Counted from the first letter of the stretch, positions 55,104 through 64,000 are shown. The stretch is 64,000 bases of DNA from Acidobacteriota bacterium (GCA_003697135.1 RFGC01000012.1:22414-86413), one strand, 5' to 3'. Notes: generated by a model not told the origin, from the sequence alone. Numbers and translations are program-made.

Positions 55104-56855
55104 ATGAAAAAAATTTATCTTGCTTTGTGCGCACTCATTGGCTTTAGCTTAGCGGCTAAAGCTCAAACGATAATTTATGACAACGGTGGGTTGGCGACTG
55201 GAACGGTTTCAAAATCTGGAGTCGCAGCGCCTTCTGGAACCCAATGGAGCGAAGTCCAAAATAACGGATTTGAAACAACATCATCTAACACTACCGCCGG
55301 GTTCGGTTGTCAACTAATCGGAACTACAACCAACAACCGCTGTGCTGATGATTTCGCTATACCACCCGGCGAAACATGGACGATTAACGCGGTGATCGTC
55401 TTTGCCTACCAAACAAATTACGCGAACACAACTGTTAGCCCTTTTGTTGGAGGGACTTTGAGAATCTGGCGTGGATTTCCTGAAGCTTCGGGTAGCACGC
55501 TTGTTTTCGGCGATACTACCACAAACCGATTAACTTCTTCTACTAATTCCAATCTTTACAGAATCTTTAACAGCTTGTATCCTTCGCCTGGCACAACACC
55601 TGGAACAACCAGAATAATTTGGCAAAATACCCTTTCGGTGTCTCCATCAATCACCTTAACAGCCGGACATTACTGGATAGATTTTCAACTCGATGCTGGT
55701 TCGAGTGGAAATTTCACACCTTCAATAACGATTGTTAATACAAGAGGCACTAGCGTAATGAACGCACTCCAAAAGATTGGCACGGGAGCTTGGACACCTA
55801 TCGTGGATACCGGCAATCCCACTGCTGCTCCCGATTTTCCACAGGACTTTCCCTTCAAGATCGTAGGCACCATAACCAATCAACTTCCGAAACGTCGCTC
55901 CAGAGTGGTTGATTTTGACGGAGATAACAAAACTGACTTCGCCGTTGCTCGATCTACAAGTGCAACTTCGCAAACAACATGGTTCGTGCAGAATTCTTCT
56001 GGTGGTTCTTTCGCAACGCCTTGGGGTCTTGGAGTCGGTCTCACTAACGGTGATATAGCCGTTCCTGCTGATTATGATGGCGACGGGAAAACTGATATTG
56101 CCGTCTGGAGACCGGGACCTCCCTTTCAAGCCGCTTTCTATATCTTAAGAAGTTCAACATCAACTCTACAAGTTGAGGTTTTCGGGCAAACGGGAGACGA
56201 TCCAACAGTTGTTGATGATTACGATGGCGACGGTAAAGCCGACGTAGCCGTTTACCGAAGTGGTGGTGCTGGTGGGCAAAGCTTTTTCTACTATCGCGGC
56301 ACATTCAACAATCCAAGCGGTGGAACTACCTTCATTCCTTGGGGCACCGGCGGCGATAGACCTGTTCCGGGAGACTACGATGGCGATGGAAGAGCCGACC
56401 CGGCAGTCATAAGAGACTCAGGTGGCAATGCAGTAATGTATCAGAGGCTTTCAAGTGGGACACCGTTTACTTTCAACATCGTCTCTTTTGGTCTCTTCAG
56501 CGATAGATTCGTGCCGGGAGATTACGATGGAGACAACAAGACGGATATTTGCGTTTCAAGAACTGTCGGTTCTGATATTGTCTGGTATGTCTTAAGAAGC
56601 ACCGATGGAAGAGTTTTCTCCTCTGTCTGGAGTAACGGTGGCTTTGGCAATCCTACAACCGATTTTCTTGTGCCGGGTGACTACGATGGAGACAACCGCA
56701 CTGATTTTGCCGTCTGGCGAACTGCCGCCGGTTCGGAAAACGGTGTCTTCTATGTTGCTCCTTCAGCAAGTGCCCTGTTCGCCAATAAATGGGGCAATGC
56801 AAGTGGAACTCTGACGCCGCCAGATTATCCCGTTGCAAATTATAACGTTCACTAA
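55104..56855 (+). CDS. Secreted FG-GAP/VCBS-repeat protein
   Basis: A 583-residue exported protein. A signal peptide ends near AKAQ (residue 21, MKKIYLALCALIGFSLAAKA), followed by a beta-rich domain of about 240 residues, then about six VCBS/FG-GAP-type repeats carrying Ca-binding DxDxDx motifs: DFDGDNKTDFAV, DYDGDGKTDIAVWRP, DYDGDGKADVAVYR, DYDGDGRADPAVIR, DYDGDNKTDICV and DYDGDNRTDFAVW. Such repeats form a seven-bladed-like propeller and are extremely common in Blastocatellia secretomes. The role is unknown; surface adhesion or extracellular binding is plausible. It has its own promoter and a terminator. Confidence 0.85.
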   Translation: MKKIYLALCALIGFSLAAKAQTIIYDNGGLATGTVSKSGVAAPSGTQWSEVQNNGFETTSSNTTAGFGCQLIGTTTNNRCADDFAIPPGETWTINAVIVFAYQTNYANTTVSPFVGGTLRIWRGFPEASGSTLVFGDTTTNRLTSSTNSNLYRIFNSLYPSPGTTPGTTRIIWQNTLSVSPSITLTAGHYWIDFQLDAGSSGNFTPSITIVNTRGTSVMNALQKIGTGAWTPIVDTGNPTAAPDFPQDFPFKIVGTITNQLPKRRSRVVDFDGDNKTDFAVARSTSATSQTTWFVQNSSGGSFATPWGLGVGLTNGDIAVPADYDGDGKTDIAVWRPGPPFQAAFYILRSSTSTLQVEVFGQTGDDPTVVDDYDGDGKADVAVYRSGGAGGQSFFYYRGTFNNPSGGTTFIPWGTGGDRPVPGDYDGDGRADPAVIRDSGGNAVMYQRLSSGTPFTFNIVSFGLFSDRFVPGDYDGDNKTDICVSRTVGSDIVWYVLRSTDGRVFSSVWSNGGFGNPTTDFLVPGDYDGDNRTDFAVWRTAAGSENGVFYVAPSASALFANKWGNASGTLTPPDYPVANYNVH

Positions 56856-56862
56856 AAACTAC

Positions 56863-56897
56863 AAGGTTGCAAGGGTGAAATGCCCTTGCGACCTTTT
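56863..56897. terminator. Bidirectional-looking intrinsic terminator
   Basis: A 13-base stem AAGGTTGCAAGGG / CCCTTGCGACCTT (one G-T pair) with a 7-base loop and TTTT after it. It lies between convergent genes (the VCBS-repeat gene and lptD) and could serve both, though the run on the other side is short. Confidence 0.75.
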
Positions 56898-56907
56898 GCG
56901 TATATCT

Positions 56908-59385
56908 TTATCTAATTCCTTGACCGAAGGATTCTGTGCCGAAAGAGCCTATGCCGTTCAGCCTAAAGCTGAAAACAAAACGGTTTTCGCGTCTTATTCC
57001 AACGTTGTAAGTGAAAGCCTGCACCGCTAATGCACAGCATTTGGAAGCATATCCCAAAGTGTAAGACGAAGAAACTAAGGGTTCGACTCTTTTCTCTCTG
57101 GTATTCTGAAAATCGAAAAAGAGAGAGGTTCCACCGAACCAACCCCTATCACGATTGCCTATGAAGATAGACGGATTCCATTGCGAACCTCTCAGTGTGC
57201 CCGGTTCTTTATCCGTGCCGTAAAGCATTTGAAGTTGCGGAGGAAGTTTCACAGATTGCGTGTAGTAAAACGTTTGGAAAATTTTAAGAAGCCTAGTGTC
57301 ATAACCTAAAGTAGCACTCAAAGCCCTAACGCCTTCGCCTTCGACTCCTAAATCCATTCTTGTATTCACAAAAATAACTCTTCTAGGACGATATGTCGCA
57401 TCAATGCTAATCGGAGAAAAACGGCGTGGCTTACCTCCAAAGGTGTAAAATGTAAGTCCCGTTATTGAAGCAATCTGATTTCTTCTTCCCGGGACGAACG
57501 CTTCGCCAAATGTTTCGTCGAAAAAGTATTTTTGCCTGAGCGTTAATGTGAAAATCTCATAAGGTTGAATCGAAAGTGGTTTGTCGTCTGAGGTATTCTT
57601 TTGTTTTCGCAAACGCTCTTGTGCCTCTTCTGTTACCGCTTCAGCATATCGGCGCACAAAGATTCTGTTCGTGATGCCATATTCGATTTCGTTAGTATCA
57701 GTTATAGTGTCCTGATAATCAAAACGTATGATCCGATTGAAATTATCAACACCTTTCACAAATCGGTAAATAACGTAAGGCTCGATTGTGTGACGAAACT
57801 TGAAGACATCGGATTTCCCATAATAATTCTTGGCCAAAGCAACGGGACGAAAGTCAATTTCAAACTCACCATATTTGCGAATCAAGTTTTTGCTTATTAC
57901 TCTGCGCAACTGATCTAAAGAGTTTGAGTAGTAGGTAAACCTTACTGCTCCCGTCAAGGTCAAATCGAAATACTTCGTCGTTACAGGCAGAGAAACTTGC
58001 GGATACAGATCGAATCTTTGTGCTATTGCAGGTGTTACAATCGGATCGCTTCCCGCAATTTGCCTGTAAAGCACTAAATCATCAACTTCTTCACGACGAC
58101 TGATTCCTTCAAGCGACGATTTGAACGAAAAGTAAACATTTCGCAAAAATGAAAGTCTCGTTGGCCGCTTCTCAAAGTTCACACTCGGCAAACTTCTGGT
58201 TTTGATGCGAACGTTCGGGATCGAAATGGTTTCTGACTTTCCAAGAATGTTGAGAGTGTAGCTATTCCAGCTCTTATTGAGAAAAGCTTTTGAAACCTCG
58301 ATTGGCGATATTATTTGCTGAATCGTATCGGAGAAAACTTGACGAAATGCCAGGTTCGATGTCAAGCGAACATCAGCTCCCGCAACAAAGCCATTTGGAA
58401 AATAATGCACGCCTTCGGCATAAACCAACGTTCCACCTTGATCAGGATTTTGCTTGCTTTCCTTAGTGAAAATTCTGTCCTTTACGGCATAAAATCCGAA
58501 ATTAAAGTAAGAACGTTCGTTAGCCCTTGTTCTTACATCTAGCCCAACGCCGATACCGCGCAGTGTGTAAACATCGAGTCTTAACGTTGCATCGGCAGAA
58601 CGTCCGAGAGTTTGATAGTATGCGTTCGAGATTCTGAAGCCTTTGTTAGCAGAAAAGCCGAAAGTCGGCGTCAGGAATCCCGATTGTCTGTTACGCTCCT
58701 TTATCGAGATTGTCGCAACCGGCAAAGCAATTATGGGAACGTCACGGACACGAAATCTCGGGTTCTTAAGTTTCACACGGTCTTTGAGCTTTATACTTGC
58801 GCGCTCTGCTGTGAAACTCCATTGCGGAACTGCCTCTTCACAAGCCGTGAATTTCCCGTTTATAACTACAATCTCATCGAGTGCAACTCTTTCCACTCGA
58901 TCCGCCGTGAAATAAATAATCGTGCCATCACTGGTTTGATTGGTAAAACCCGTAGAATTTATGAAATAACCAAGCTTAGTTTTATAATTCCACTCTGCCT
59001 TCGTCCCTGTGATGCGCTGATCTTCACCTTGATCGAAAACAACGTTTCCTTCGGCAATCACTAAATTCTTATCCTCGTAAAGCGTTACCTTGTCAGCCTG
59101 CAAACGATATATGCCAAGTCTTATATCAACATTTCCTTCGTGAATGACAATTCTTTTCCCGGGTTCTCCTTGTGCAAAGGTTTTGTCCGAATAGATAACA
59201 ATTTCACCATCGCCACCTTCGGGTTCAATAATTCTCTTGGAACCTACTCTAGTTTCGTTGGAAATCGGACTGACGACCGGGACATCACTTATCGGATTCG
59301 CTACTTTTCGATCAACAGGATTAGGGTCTTGGCCAAATAAAAAGAAAGGCGATACCAGAAAAACAAATCCAAGCAACCTTCTCAT
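56908..59385 (-). CDS. lptD: LPS-assembly outer-membrane protein LptD
   Basis: LptD (OstA) inserts LPS into the outer leaflet. From ATG 59385 it is 825 residues: a signal peptide (MRRLLGFVFLVSPFFLFG), a beta-jellyroll OstA domain (GEIVIYSDKTFAQG, VIHEGNVDIRLGIYRLQADK, EGNVVFDQGEDQRITGTKAE), then a long beta-barrel domain rich in aromatic strands. The frame is open 13 codons further to GTG/TTG codons; TATAAT-like sequence at 59404-59409 makes ATG 59385 plausible. Only one Cys pair region (CEEAVPQW, CCALAV) suggests the disulfides are few. LptE is not visible. Confidence 0.9.
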   Translation of the reverse strand: MRRLLGFVFLVSPFFLFGQDPNPVDRKVANPISDVPVVSPISNETRVGSKRIIEPEGGDGEIVIYSDKTFAQGEPGKRIVIHEGNVDIRLGIYRLQADKVTLYEDKNLVIAEGNVVFDQGEDQRITGTKAEWNYKTKLGYFINSTGFTNQTSDGTIIYFTADRVERVALDEIVVINGKFTACEEAVPQWSFTAERASIKLKDRVKLKNPRFRVRDVPIIALPVATISIKERNRQSGFLTPTFGFSANKGFRISNAYYQTLGRSADATLRLDVYTLRGIGVGLDVRTRANERSYFNFGFYAVKDRIFTKESKQNPDQGGTLVYAEGVHYFPNGFVAGADVRLTSNLAFRQVFSDTIQQIISPIEVSKAFLNKSWNSYTLNILGKSETISIPNVRIKTRSLPSVNFEKRPTRLSFLRNVYFSFKSSLEGISRREEVDDLVLYRQIAGSDPIVTPAIAQRFDLYPQVSLPVTTKYFDLTLTGAVRFTYYSNSLDQLRRVISKNLIRKYGEFEIDFRPVALAKNYYGKSDVFKFRHTIEPYVIYRFVKGVDNFNRIIRFDYQDTITDTNEIEYGITNRIFVRRYAEAVTEEAQERLRKQKNTSDDKPLSIQPYEIFTLTLRQKYFFDETFGEAFVPGRRNQIASITGLTFYTFGGKPRRFSPISIDATYRPRRVIFVNTRMDLGVEGEGVRALSATLGYDTRLLKIFQTFYYTQSVKLPPQLQMLYGTDKEPGTLRGSQWNPSIFIGNRDRGWFGGTSLFFDFQNTREKRVEPLVSSSYTLGYASKCCALAVQAFTYNVGIRRENRFVFSFRLNGIGSFGTESFGQGIR

Positions 59386-59640
59386 AAGAATCACATGCCC
59401 TACATTATATCCACAACTTAGCACGCTTTGCGCTTACTGATTCTTCAATTTCCCAATTTACTGAATAAAACCTCAGGAAACTTGGGCGAACACGACAAAA
59501 ATTTATCCCAGCTTGTCAAAATCTTTTGCTAAACACTCTGGTAAAGATTGATTGACTTCTAGTTTCTCAAGTTTTTGAATTCTGCTCCTAACGAAGGAAT
59601 GTAAGGCGTGCTTAGAGAACTTTAGATTTCGAGATAATAA

Positions 59641-59731
59641 TGGCGGAAAGGGTGGGATTCGAACCCACGGTACCCTTTTGGGGTACACAGCATTTCCAGT
59701 GCTGCCAGTTAAGCCACTCCTGCACCTTTCC
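59641..59731 (-). tRNA. tRNA-Ser (anticodon GGA)
   Basis: On the minus strand: acceptor GGAAAGG/CCTTTCC with discriminator G and encoded CCA (59643-59641), D arm with CAGGAGTGG, anticodon stem around CTGGAAA (anticodon GGA, reading UCC/UCU), a long serine-type variable arm GTACCCCAAAAGGGTAC, and T arm GTGGGTTCGAATCCCAC. A class II serine tRNA. Confidence 0.95.
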
Positions 59732-59904
59732 GCTTATCCGTTTGATTTCAAATATCGAAACCGTCTGAATCTATCAAAGCAACCTGACAAAAACGCCTTG
59801 GGCGAAAAATAAATTTAACCTATTCTTCTAGCTTTATCAAGCTCAAAGCTCAAACGTCACTTACCTCGTGAAAAGAGGCTTCGGTATTGCTGCTTTTCCT
59901 ACAC

Positions 59905-60957
59905 TTATTCGTCTTTGTAAATCATCACTACAGGCTTTCCCTCCGAGTTTATGTATGCTCGATACATGCCTTCAGTGTTGAACGAAATACCTATGTTACC
60001 GAACTTATCAATTGCGATTACTCCACCGTCACCGCCAAGTTTTTTTAGCTTCTGCTGAATAACCAGATCAGTGGCCTGTTGGATCGGCAAGGCTCTGTAT
60101 TCCATTAAAGCTGAAACATCACGCGCAACGTTCAAGCGGATAAAGTATTCTCCCCAACCCGTTGCTGAAACTGCGCAGGTTTCATTATTTGCGTATGTGC
60201 CTGCACCGATAATTGGAGTATCGCCGACGCGCCCTACCATTTTGTAATTCATTCCGCCAGTTGAAGTTCCGGCCGCAAGATTACCGTATTTATCGAGCGC
60301 TACAGCTCCAACAGTTCCATACTTTTGCTGAACTTCGGGCATACCTAGCATGTTTACGGTTTTTTCTTCTCTTTCTTTCTTCATCTTCAAATACTGTTCC
60401 CATCTTTCTTTCGTCCAGAAGTATTGCGGATCAACAAGCTCCATACCTTGCTTGACTGCAAACCTCTCAGCACCTTCACCAACCAACAAAACGTGCGGCG
60501 ATTTTTCCATGACAAGGCGAGCCAAACTTATGGGATTCTTGATTCGCTGAACTGCGGCAACCGCACCAGCCTTTAGAGTTTTTCCATCCATTATCGAAGC
60601 GTCAAGTTCGTTTTTTCCTTCTGCATTAAAAACAGCTCCTTTGCCTGCATTGAAAAGTGGAGAGTCTTCTAAAATCCGAATAGCCAACTCTACAGCTTCC
60701 AACGCAGTTTTTCCCTCCTGCAAAGCACGATAGCCTGCCATAACTGCTTCTTCGAGCTTCTTTCGATATTCTGCCTCCTTTTCAGGAGTCAGCGAACCTC
60801 TTGATATAACTCCAGCCCCACCGTGAATCACAAATCCGATTCTCGGATTCTGCGGCGATTGAAGTTGTTTAAGTTCCGAACCAGGATAAGTTTTCTGCGC
60901 TAAAGTTGACATAAACAAAACAATAACAGCTAAAATGCTTGAAAAAATTTGTTTCAT
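59905..60957 (-). CDS. Secreted isoaspartyl peptidase / L-asparaginase (Ntn hydrolase)
   Basis: A plant-type (IaaA) Ntn hydrolase of 350 residues that autocleaves and hydrolyses isoaspartyl dipeptides or L-asparagine. The start IGFVIHGGAGVI, FNAGKGAVFNAEGKNELDAS and the cleavage/nucleophile site KYGTVGAVALD (Thr215) are intact; GTSTGGMNYKMVGRVGDTPI follows. A signal peptide (MKQIFSSILAVIVLFMSTLA) indicates export to the periplasm, as in some environmental homologues. ATG 60957 has GGGAGAGG 4 bases upstream; GTG 60972 is the alternative. It follows the squalene/phytoene synthase gene by about 11 bases. Confidence 0.93.
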   Translation of the reverse strand: MKQIFSSILAVIVLFMSTLAQKTYPGSELKQLQSPQNPRIGFVIHGGAGVISRGSLTPEKEAEYRKKLEEAVMAGYRALQEGKTALEAVELAIRILEDSPLFNAGKGAVFNAEGKNELDASIMDGKTLKAGAVAAVQRIKNPISLARLVMEKSPHVLLVGEGAERFAVKQGMELVDPQYFWTKERWEQYLKMKKEREEKTVNMLGMPEVQQKYGTVGAVALDKYGNLAAGTSTGGMNYKMVGRVGDTPIIGAGTYANNETCAVSATGWGEYFIRLNVARDVSALMEYRALPIQQATDLVIQQKLKKLGGDGGVIAIDKFGNIGISFNTEGMYRAYINSEGKPVVMIYKDE

Positions 60958-60968
60958 AAACCTCTCCC

Positions 60969-61898
60969 TCACTCAAGGCTTAACTTTTTCGATTCTAACC
61001 AAATTATCGGCAAATTGACAATCTTTTGAGCCAAACTTGTATGAGCGCGCTTTCGGAAAACATCATAATTTTGCCTTTCGATTTCATCTAAAATCTTCGC
61101 ATAAATTCTTGAAGCAATCAGAACCGTAAAACGCACATCTTTTTCCAAAAGCGGAATCCCCTTCTCTGCTTTCTTGTAAAAATCCCTTGCTCGCTCGATC
61201 TCAAATTTCATCAACTCGATAAAGCGGCTGTTTACTTCGCCTTTGAAAATTTGCTCTTCAGAGACTCCGAATCTTCTCAAATCCTCTTGCGGTAAATATA
61301 TTCTGCCCATCAAAGCATCTTCACCAACATCACGCAGTATATTTGTTATCTGCATTGCAATGCCCATGGCTTCAGCATAAGACAAGGCTTCTGGGCTTTT
61401 GTAGCCAAAGATTTCCGAACTCACCAAGCCGACAGTCGAAGCCACACGATAGCAATAAACATAAAGCTCACTGAAAGTTTCATAACGCTTTATGTGAGTA
61501 TCCATCAGAACACCTTTTATCAACTCCAAAATCAGAGATAGCGGAATTTGGTAGCGCTTCAGAACGTCCTTCCAAGCCTCTAGAACAAGCACTCTCGGTT
61601 GAAAATTGTCTTGTGAGATTTTTTCCTTTTCTCTACCTGAAATTTCATCTTGCCGATAAAGCTTATCAAGCTCTATACGCCATTTTTCGACTTCCTGAGC
61701 GGCACTTTTCTCGTCATTGATTTCTGCTTTGTCAATCTCATCGTCAATATGGCGGCAAAGAGCATATAAGGCGTATATCGGCTTTCGCTTTTTCCTCGGC
61801 AAAAACTTCGATGCAAAGTAGAAACTTTTTGCATGACGTTTCGTCACGCTTTCACAGTAAACGTAGGCTTTTTCCAAAAACTCAGTTCCTAAGTCCAT
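60969..61898 (-). CDS. Squalene/phytoene synthase family protein
   Basis: A 309-residue trans-isoprenyl diphosphate head-to-head synthase. The first aspartate motif is DDEID (52-56) after the ALYALCRHI approach, and the second NILRDVGEDALMGRIYLPQE (about 184-203) completes the active site. This family makes phytoene, dehydrosqualene or squalene (HpnC/HpnD); the two are not separable without alignment. No other carotenoid or hopanoid gene is adjacent. It overlaps nothing, and its stop is within 11 bases of the peptidase start, so an operon is likely. Confidence 0.9.
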   Translation of the reverse strand: MDLGTEFLEKAYVYCESVTKRHAKSFYFASKFLPRKKRKPIYALYALCRHIDDEIDKAEINDEKSAAQEVEKWRIELDKLYRQDEISGREKEKISQDNFQPRVLVLEAWKDVLKRYQIPLSLILELIKGVLMDTHIKRYETFSELYVYCYRVASTVGLVSSEIFGYKSPEALSYAEAMGIAMQITNILRDVGEDALMGRIYLPQEDLRRFGVSEEQIFKGEVNSRFIELMKFEIERARDFYKKAEKGIPLLEKDVRFTVLIASRIYAKILDEIERQNYDVFRKRAHTSLAQKIVNLPIIWLESKKLSLE

Positions 61899-62091
61899 TT
61901 TTCCAGTTACAAACTAAAAGGCGAAAATTGAAAACGGAAAATCCTCTTGAAAATTCTAACCTAGAAGACCAGCAAAACTTAAAAAGTCGTCTTCTTTGCT
62001 GTAACGTAGATTTTTCAAAAAAGCCTTCCTTTGCTATAAAAGGGTATTTACTAAACCAAACAATAGACATTTTCAAATTCGAGGAAAACTT

Positions 62092-62808
62092 ATGGAAATG
62101 ATAATCCTAACTTCTAGTCTCACAATTCTTCTTTATGGTTTCTTGATAGGTCTAAAACATGCTACTGACGTCGATCATTTAGCGGCAGTAAGCACGATAG
62201 TTGCTGAAAAGAAAAATTTACTCGCTTCTATCTCAATCGGCGGACTCTGGGGATTCGGACATACGATTTCCCTGACGGTTGCAGGCATATTCGTGTTGTT
62301 CTTGAACTTTGAAATAAGTGAAAGAACCGAAAAGATTCTGGAGCTTTGCGTTGGGATAATGCTTGTTGTTTTAGGTTTGAATGTTTTTAGAAAGCTCCTA
62401 AAAGGGGCAACAATCCATATTCACGAACATTCTCACGGAAAGCACAAACACACTCATTTTCATATTCACGAGCCGAACGAAGAGGAAAGTTCTGAGTCTC
62501 ATCACCGATTAGATTTAAGCCCACGCGCTCTGGTAGTTGGAATGATACATGGCTTAGCAGGAAGTGCTGGTCTGATGCTCATCGTAATTCCAACCATAGA
62601 ATCGAAAATTGTTGGACTTCTTTATATTTTGGTTTTCGGAATTGGTTCCATCGGCGGAATGACTCTCATGAGCCTTCTCATAAGCCTTCCTTTCGCTTTG
62701 ACATCAAAGAATTTCATTCAAATAAACAAGATACTTCAAGGGTCTGCTGCTTTGTTTAGTGTCTTTCTTGGTTTCTACATAATGTATGAAATTGCATCTA
62801 CGTTGTGA
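62092..62808 (+). CDS. Nickel/cobalt transporter-like membrane protein (UreH/HoxN-related)
   Basis: A 238-residue membrane protein with six to seven helices. The metal-binding signature HATDVDHLAAV (23-33; HX4DH pattern) and GLWGFGHTIS (51-60) mark the NiCoT-related UreH group. A histidine-rich loop lies at 109-138 (HIHEHSHGKHKHTHFHIH), which presumably binds the metal. AGGAAAA-type SD (GAGG) precedes ATG 62092. No urease or hydrogenase gene is in the window, so the purpose of Ni/Co uptake is unknown; a TauE-like exporter role is less likely. Confidence 0.88.
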   Translation: MEMIILTSSLTILLYGFLIGLKHATDVDHLAAVSTIVAEKKNLLASISIGGLWGFGHTISLTVAGIFVLFLNFEISERTEKILELCVGIMLVVLGLNVFRKLLKGATIHIHEHSHGKHKHTHFHIHEPNEEESSESHHRLDLSPRALVVGMIHGLAGSAGLMLIVIPTIESKIVGLLYILVFGIGSIGGMTLMSLLISLPFALTSKNFIQINKILQGSAALFSVFLGFYIMYEIASTL

Positions 62809-62820
62809 TTGCCATCACAA
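62803..62820. promoter_or_regulatory. Perfect palindrome TTGTGAT-TGCC-ATCACAA
   Basis: Overlaps the stop codon of the metal transporter gene. The core TGTGA-N6-TCACA equals the Crp-family binding pattern. It also could be a weak transcript-end hairpin, but no T-run follows. Confidence 0.55.
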
Positions 62821-63045
62821 CATTAGAAACCTACAAGCCTAATAGTTTCTCTTAGAATTTCTGGCAAATCGCTGCCGTCTCTGTCCCTCGGCAGTTAGAA
62901 AGAAGAAACCCACTGCTAGAGATATTCGTTTGAGTGTCTATTCTTCACTTGCCTATTAAGTTTTCTTAAATTTTTCCTTGACTCTTGAAAAATAAAGTTG
63001 TATTTTGTGAGTATGTGTTTAGGAGGGGGTTCTTAAAAAACTAAC

Positions 63046-63579
63046 TTGTCCTACGCCGCATCCATTCTAGCAATACCTTTGAGCTATAGAATCTTTACAG
63101 CTACAGCAAAAGAGGATTTCAACAAAACAAAAAAACAACAAACAAATATAGAGTCAAAAGAAAACTTTAAGACCATCGGTAATCTCACGCTCGGCACCTT
63201 TGATCAGGTGACCAATACTATATTTGAATCTTCTGGTGGGATGCTGTTTGCAACATACGTAGTGTTAGGAGCGGTTTTTACTGCTATCACTAATGGCCTG
63301 CACACAGGCACACTCAAGATGGATTTTTGCGGTGACATAACAGAAATTACTGCTGCTTCGCTCAATGTAAATTATCAGGGAGAAATTAACTACAATTCAG
63401 TTATGATTTCTCCTTCAGGTAGCGTTTTAATTGAACTAAACGATGCCGATAATATCACGATTGATGCCCTGAATACCGGTGGAAAAGCTTTGACGATTTC
63501 AAATACTTCAACTGCTAACGGCACCTCAACAACCCGTTTAGTCAATGATGCTACAAATAATCTCACAACCATTGCTTAG
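63046..63579 (+). CDS. Beta-helix secreted protein, likely truncated fragment
   Basis: A 177-codon frame opened by TTG 63046 with AGGAGGGGG (63021-63029) about 16 bases upstream. The end resembles the start of parallel beta-helix repeats: SGSVLIELNDADNITIDALN, TGGKALTISNTSTANGTST, VNDATNNLT. In relatives, such sequence continues for hundreds of residues; here it stops at TAG 63579. It could be a truncated gene or a small secreted domain. A clear signal peptide is lacking. Confidence 0.45.
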   Translation: MSYAASILAIPLSYRIFTATAKEDFNKTKKQQTNIESKENFKTIGNLTLGTFDQVTNTIFESSGGMLFATYVVLGAVFTAITNGLHTGTLKMDFCGDITEITAASLNVNYQGEINYNSVMISPSGSVLIELNDADNITIDALNTGGKALTISNTSTANGTSTTRLVNDATNNLTTIA

Positions 63580-63612
63580 TTTTTGTGACTAGAAACAGAG
63601 AGGTGAATCGCG

Positions 63613-64000
63613 ATGAAAAAAGTAAGCTTAACAACAATTATCAGTATTTTGTTAGCTGTTTATTCTTTCGGGCAGACTGCTCAAGAATATTTTAACCGTG
63701 GCATCCAGGCTTTGAATGCCAAGCGATACACGGAAGCAATCAATAATTTTTCGCAGGTAATCAAACTAAATCCGAATTCTTACGAGGCTTGGTATAATCG
63801 CGGACTAGCATACTCTGGGTTAAACCAACTGGATTTGGCTATTGCTGATTATTCTCAAGCCATAAAGCTAAATCCAAACTTTGCCGATGCCTTTAATAAT
63901 CGCGGCATTGCCTATGCGGACAAAGGCAATTTGGATTTAGCGATTGCTGATTATTCTCAAGCCATAAGGCTAAACCCAAACTATGCCAATGCCTTCTACA
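63613..64000 (+). CDS. Exported TPR protein, 3' end beyond window
   Basis: Starts ATG 63613 with GAGAGGTG SD and a signal peptide (MKKVSLTTIISILLAVYSFG). Then follow 34-residue TPR units: EYFNRGIQALNAKRYTEAIN, AWYNRGLAYSGLNQLDLAIA, AFNNRGIAYADKGNLDLAIA and a fourth that is cut by the window edge. The third and fourth units are almost identical at DNA level (102-bp period). Such proteins are generic protein-interaction modules; function unknown. It lies 33 bases after the beta-helix fragment. Confidence 0.85.
   Translation, partial: MKKVSLTTIISILLAVYSFGQTAQEYFNRGIQALNAKRYTEAINNFSQVIKLNPNSYEAWYNRGLAYSGLNQLDLAIADYSQAIKLNPNFADAFNNRGIAYADKGNLDLAIADYSQAIRLNPNYANAFY
63841..64000 (+). repeat. 102-bp near-identical TPR DNA repeat
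   Basis: 63841-63942 and 63943-64000 (partial) match at about 52 of 58 shared bases, so the repeat has expanded recently or is being gene-converted. The array probably continues past the window end. Confidence 0.75.

Overview
The window is a stretch of chromosome from a Gram-negative, low-to-medium G+C bacterium. LPS genes (kdsA, lptD, an O-antigen-ligase-like protein), an aa3-type oxidase assembly cluster, and a secreted protein with repeated D-Y-D-G-D-G-K-T-D modules of the kind common in Blastocatellia suggest a member of the Acidobacteriota, class Blastocatellia. That placement is inference from protein style; no rRNA is present.

Layout. 1-14.6 kb: cytochrome oxidase/haem A genes (DUF420, coxC, ctaB), lipA, kdsA, clpC, an RDD membrane protein, a NYN nuclease, a methyltransferase, an unknown zinc-ribbon protein coupled to rlmB, rlmN and sucD. 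14.7-18.3 kb: a fatty-acid module (long-chain acyl-CoA synthetase, TetR/FadR-like repressor with a perfect operator, tRNA-Gln, 4HBT thioesterase). 18.5-29.3 kb: a visibly G+C-rich foreign island. It holds a decaying type I restriction-modification locus (hsdM, hsdS, hsdR), a MNT/HEPN toxin-antitoxin pair, two different OLD-family ATPase-nucleases each in the slot between hsdS and hsdR, a small hsdR-head/hsdS-tail chimera between them, gene fragments (YhcG, amidase, methyltransferase), and what looks like one integron gene cassette with attC-like ends. 29.4-36.8 kb: housekeeping and envelope genes (POT peptide transporter, an O-antigen ligase with an inserted PDZ domain, YicC, an M50-like peptidase, RqcH/NFACT). 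36.8-53.8 kb: a type VI secretion operon on the minus strand, tssK-L-M-tagJ-A-B-C-hcp-E-F-G-clpV plus one unknown gene; no tssJ, vgrG or PAAR is present. 54-64 kb: fmt, the VCBS-repeat secreted protein, lptD, tRNA-Ser, a secreted isoaspartyl peptidase/asparaginase, a squalene/phytoene synthase, a nickel/cobalt transporter, a beta-helix protein fragment and a TPR protein cut by the window end.

The most notable points are (1) the island's RM cargo slot, occupied twice and bounded by 77-bp direct repeats, with hsdM deleted for its catalytic core and hsdR carrying in-frame stops; (2) hcp bracketed by two hairpins inside the T6SS operon; (3) an exact FadR-type palindrome just upstream of the TetR gene; (4) attC-like sites with the canonical extrahelical base; and (5) a PDZ domain inside an O-antigen ligase.
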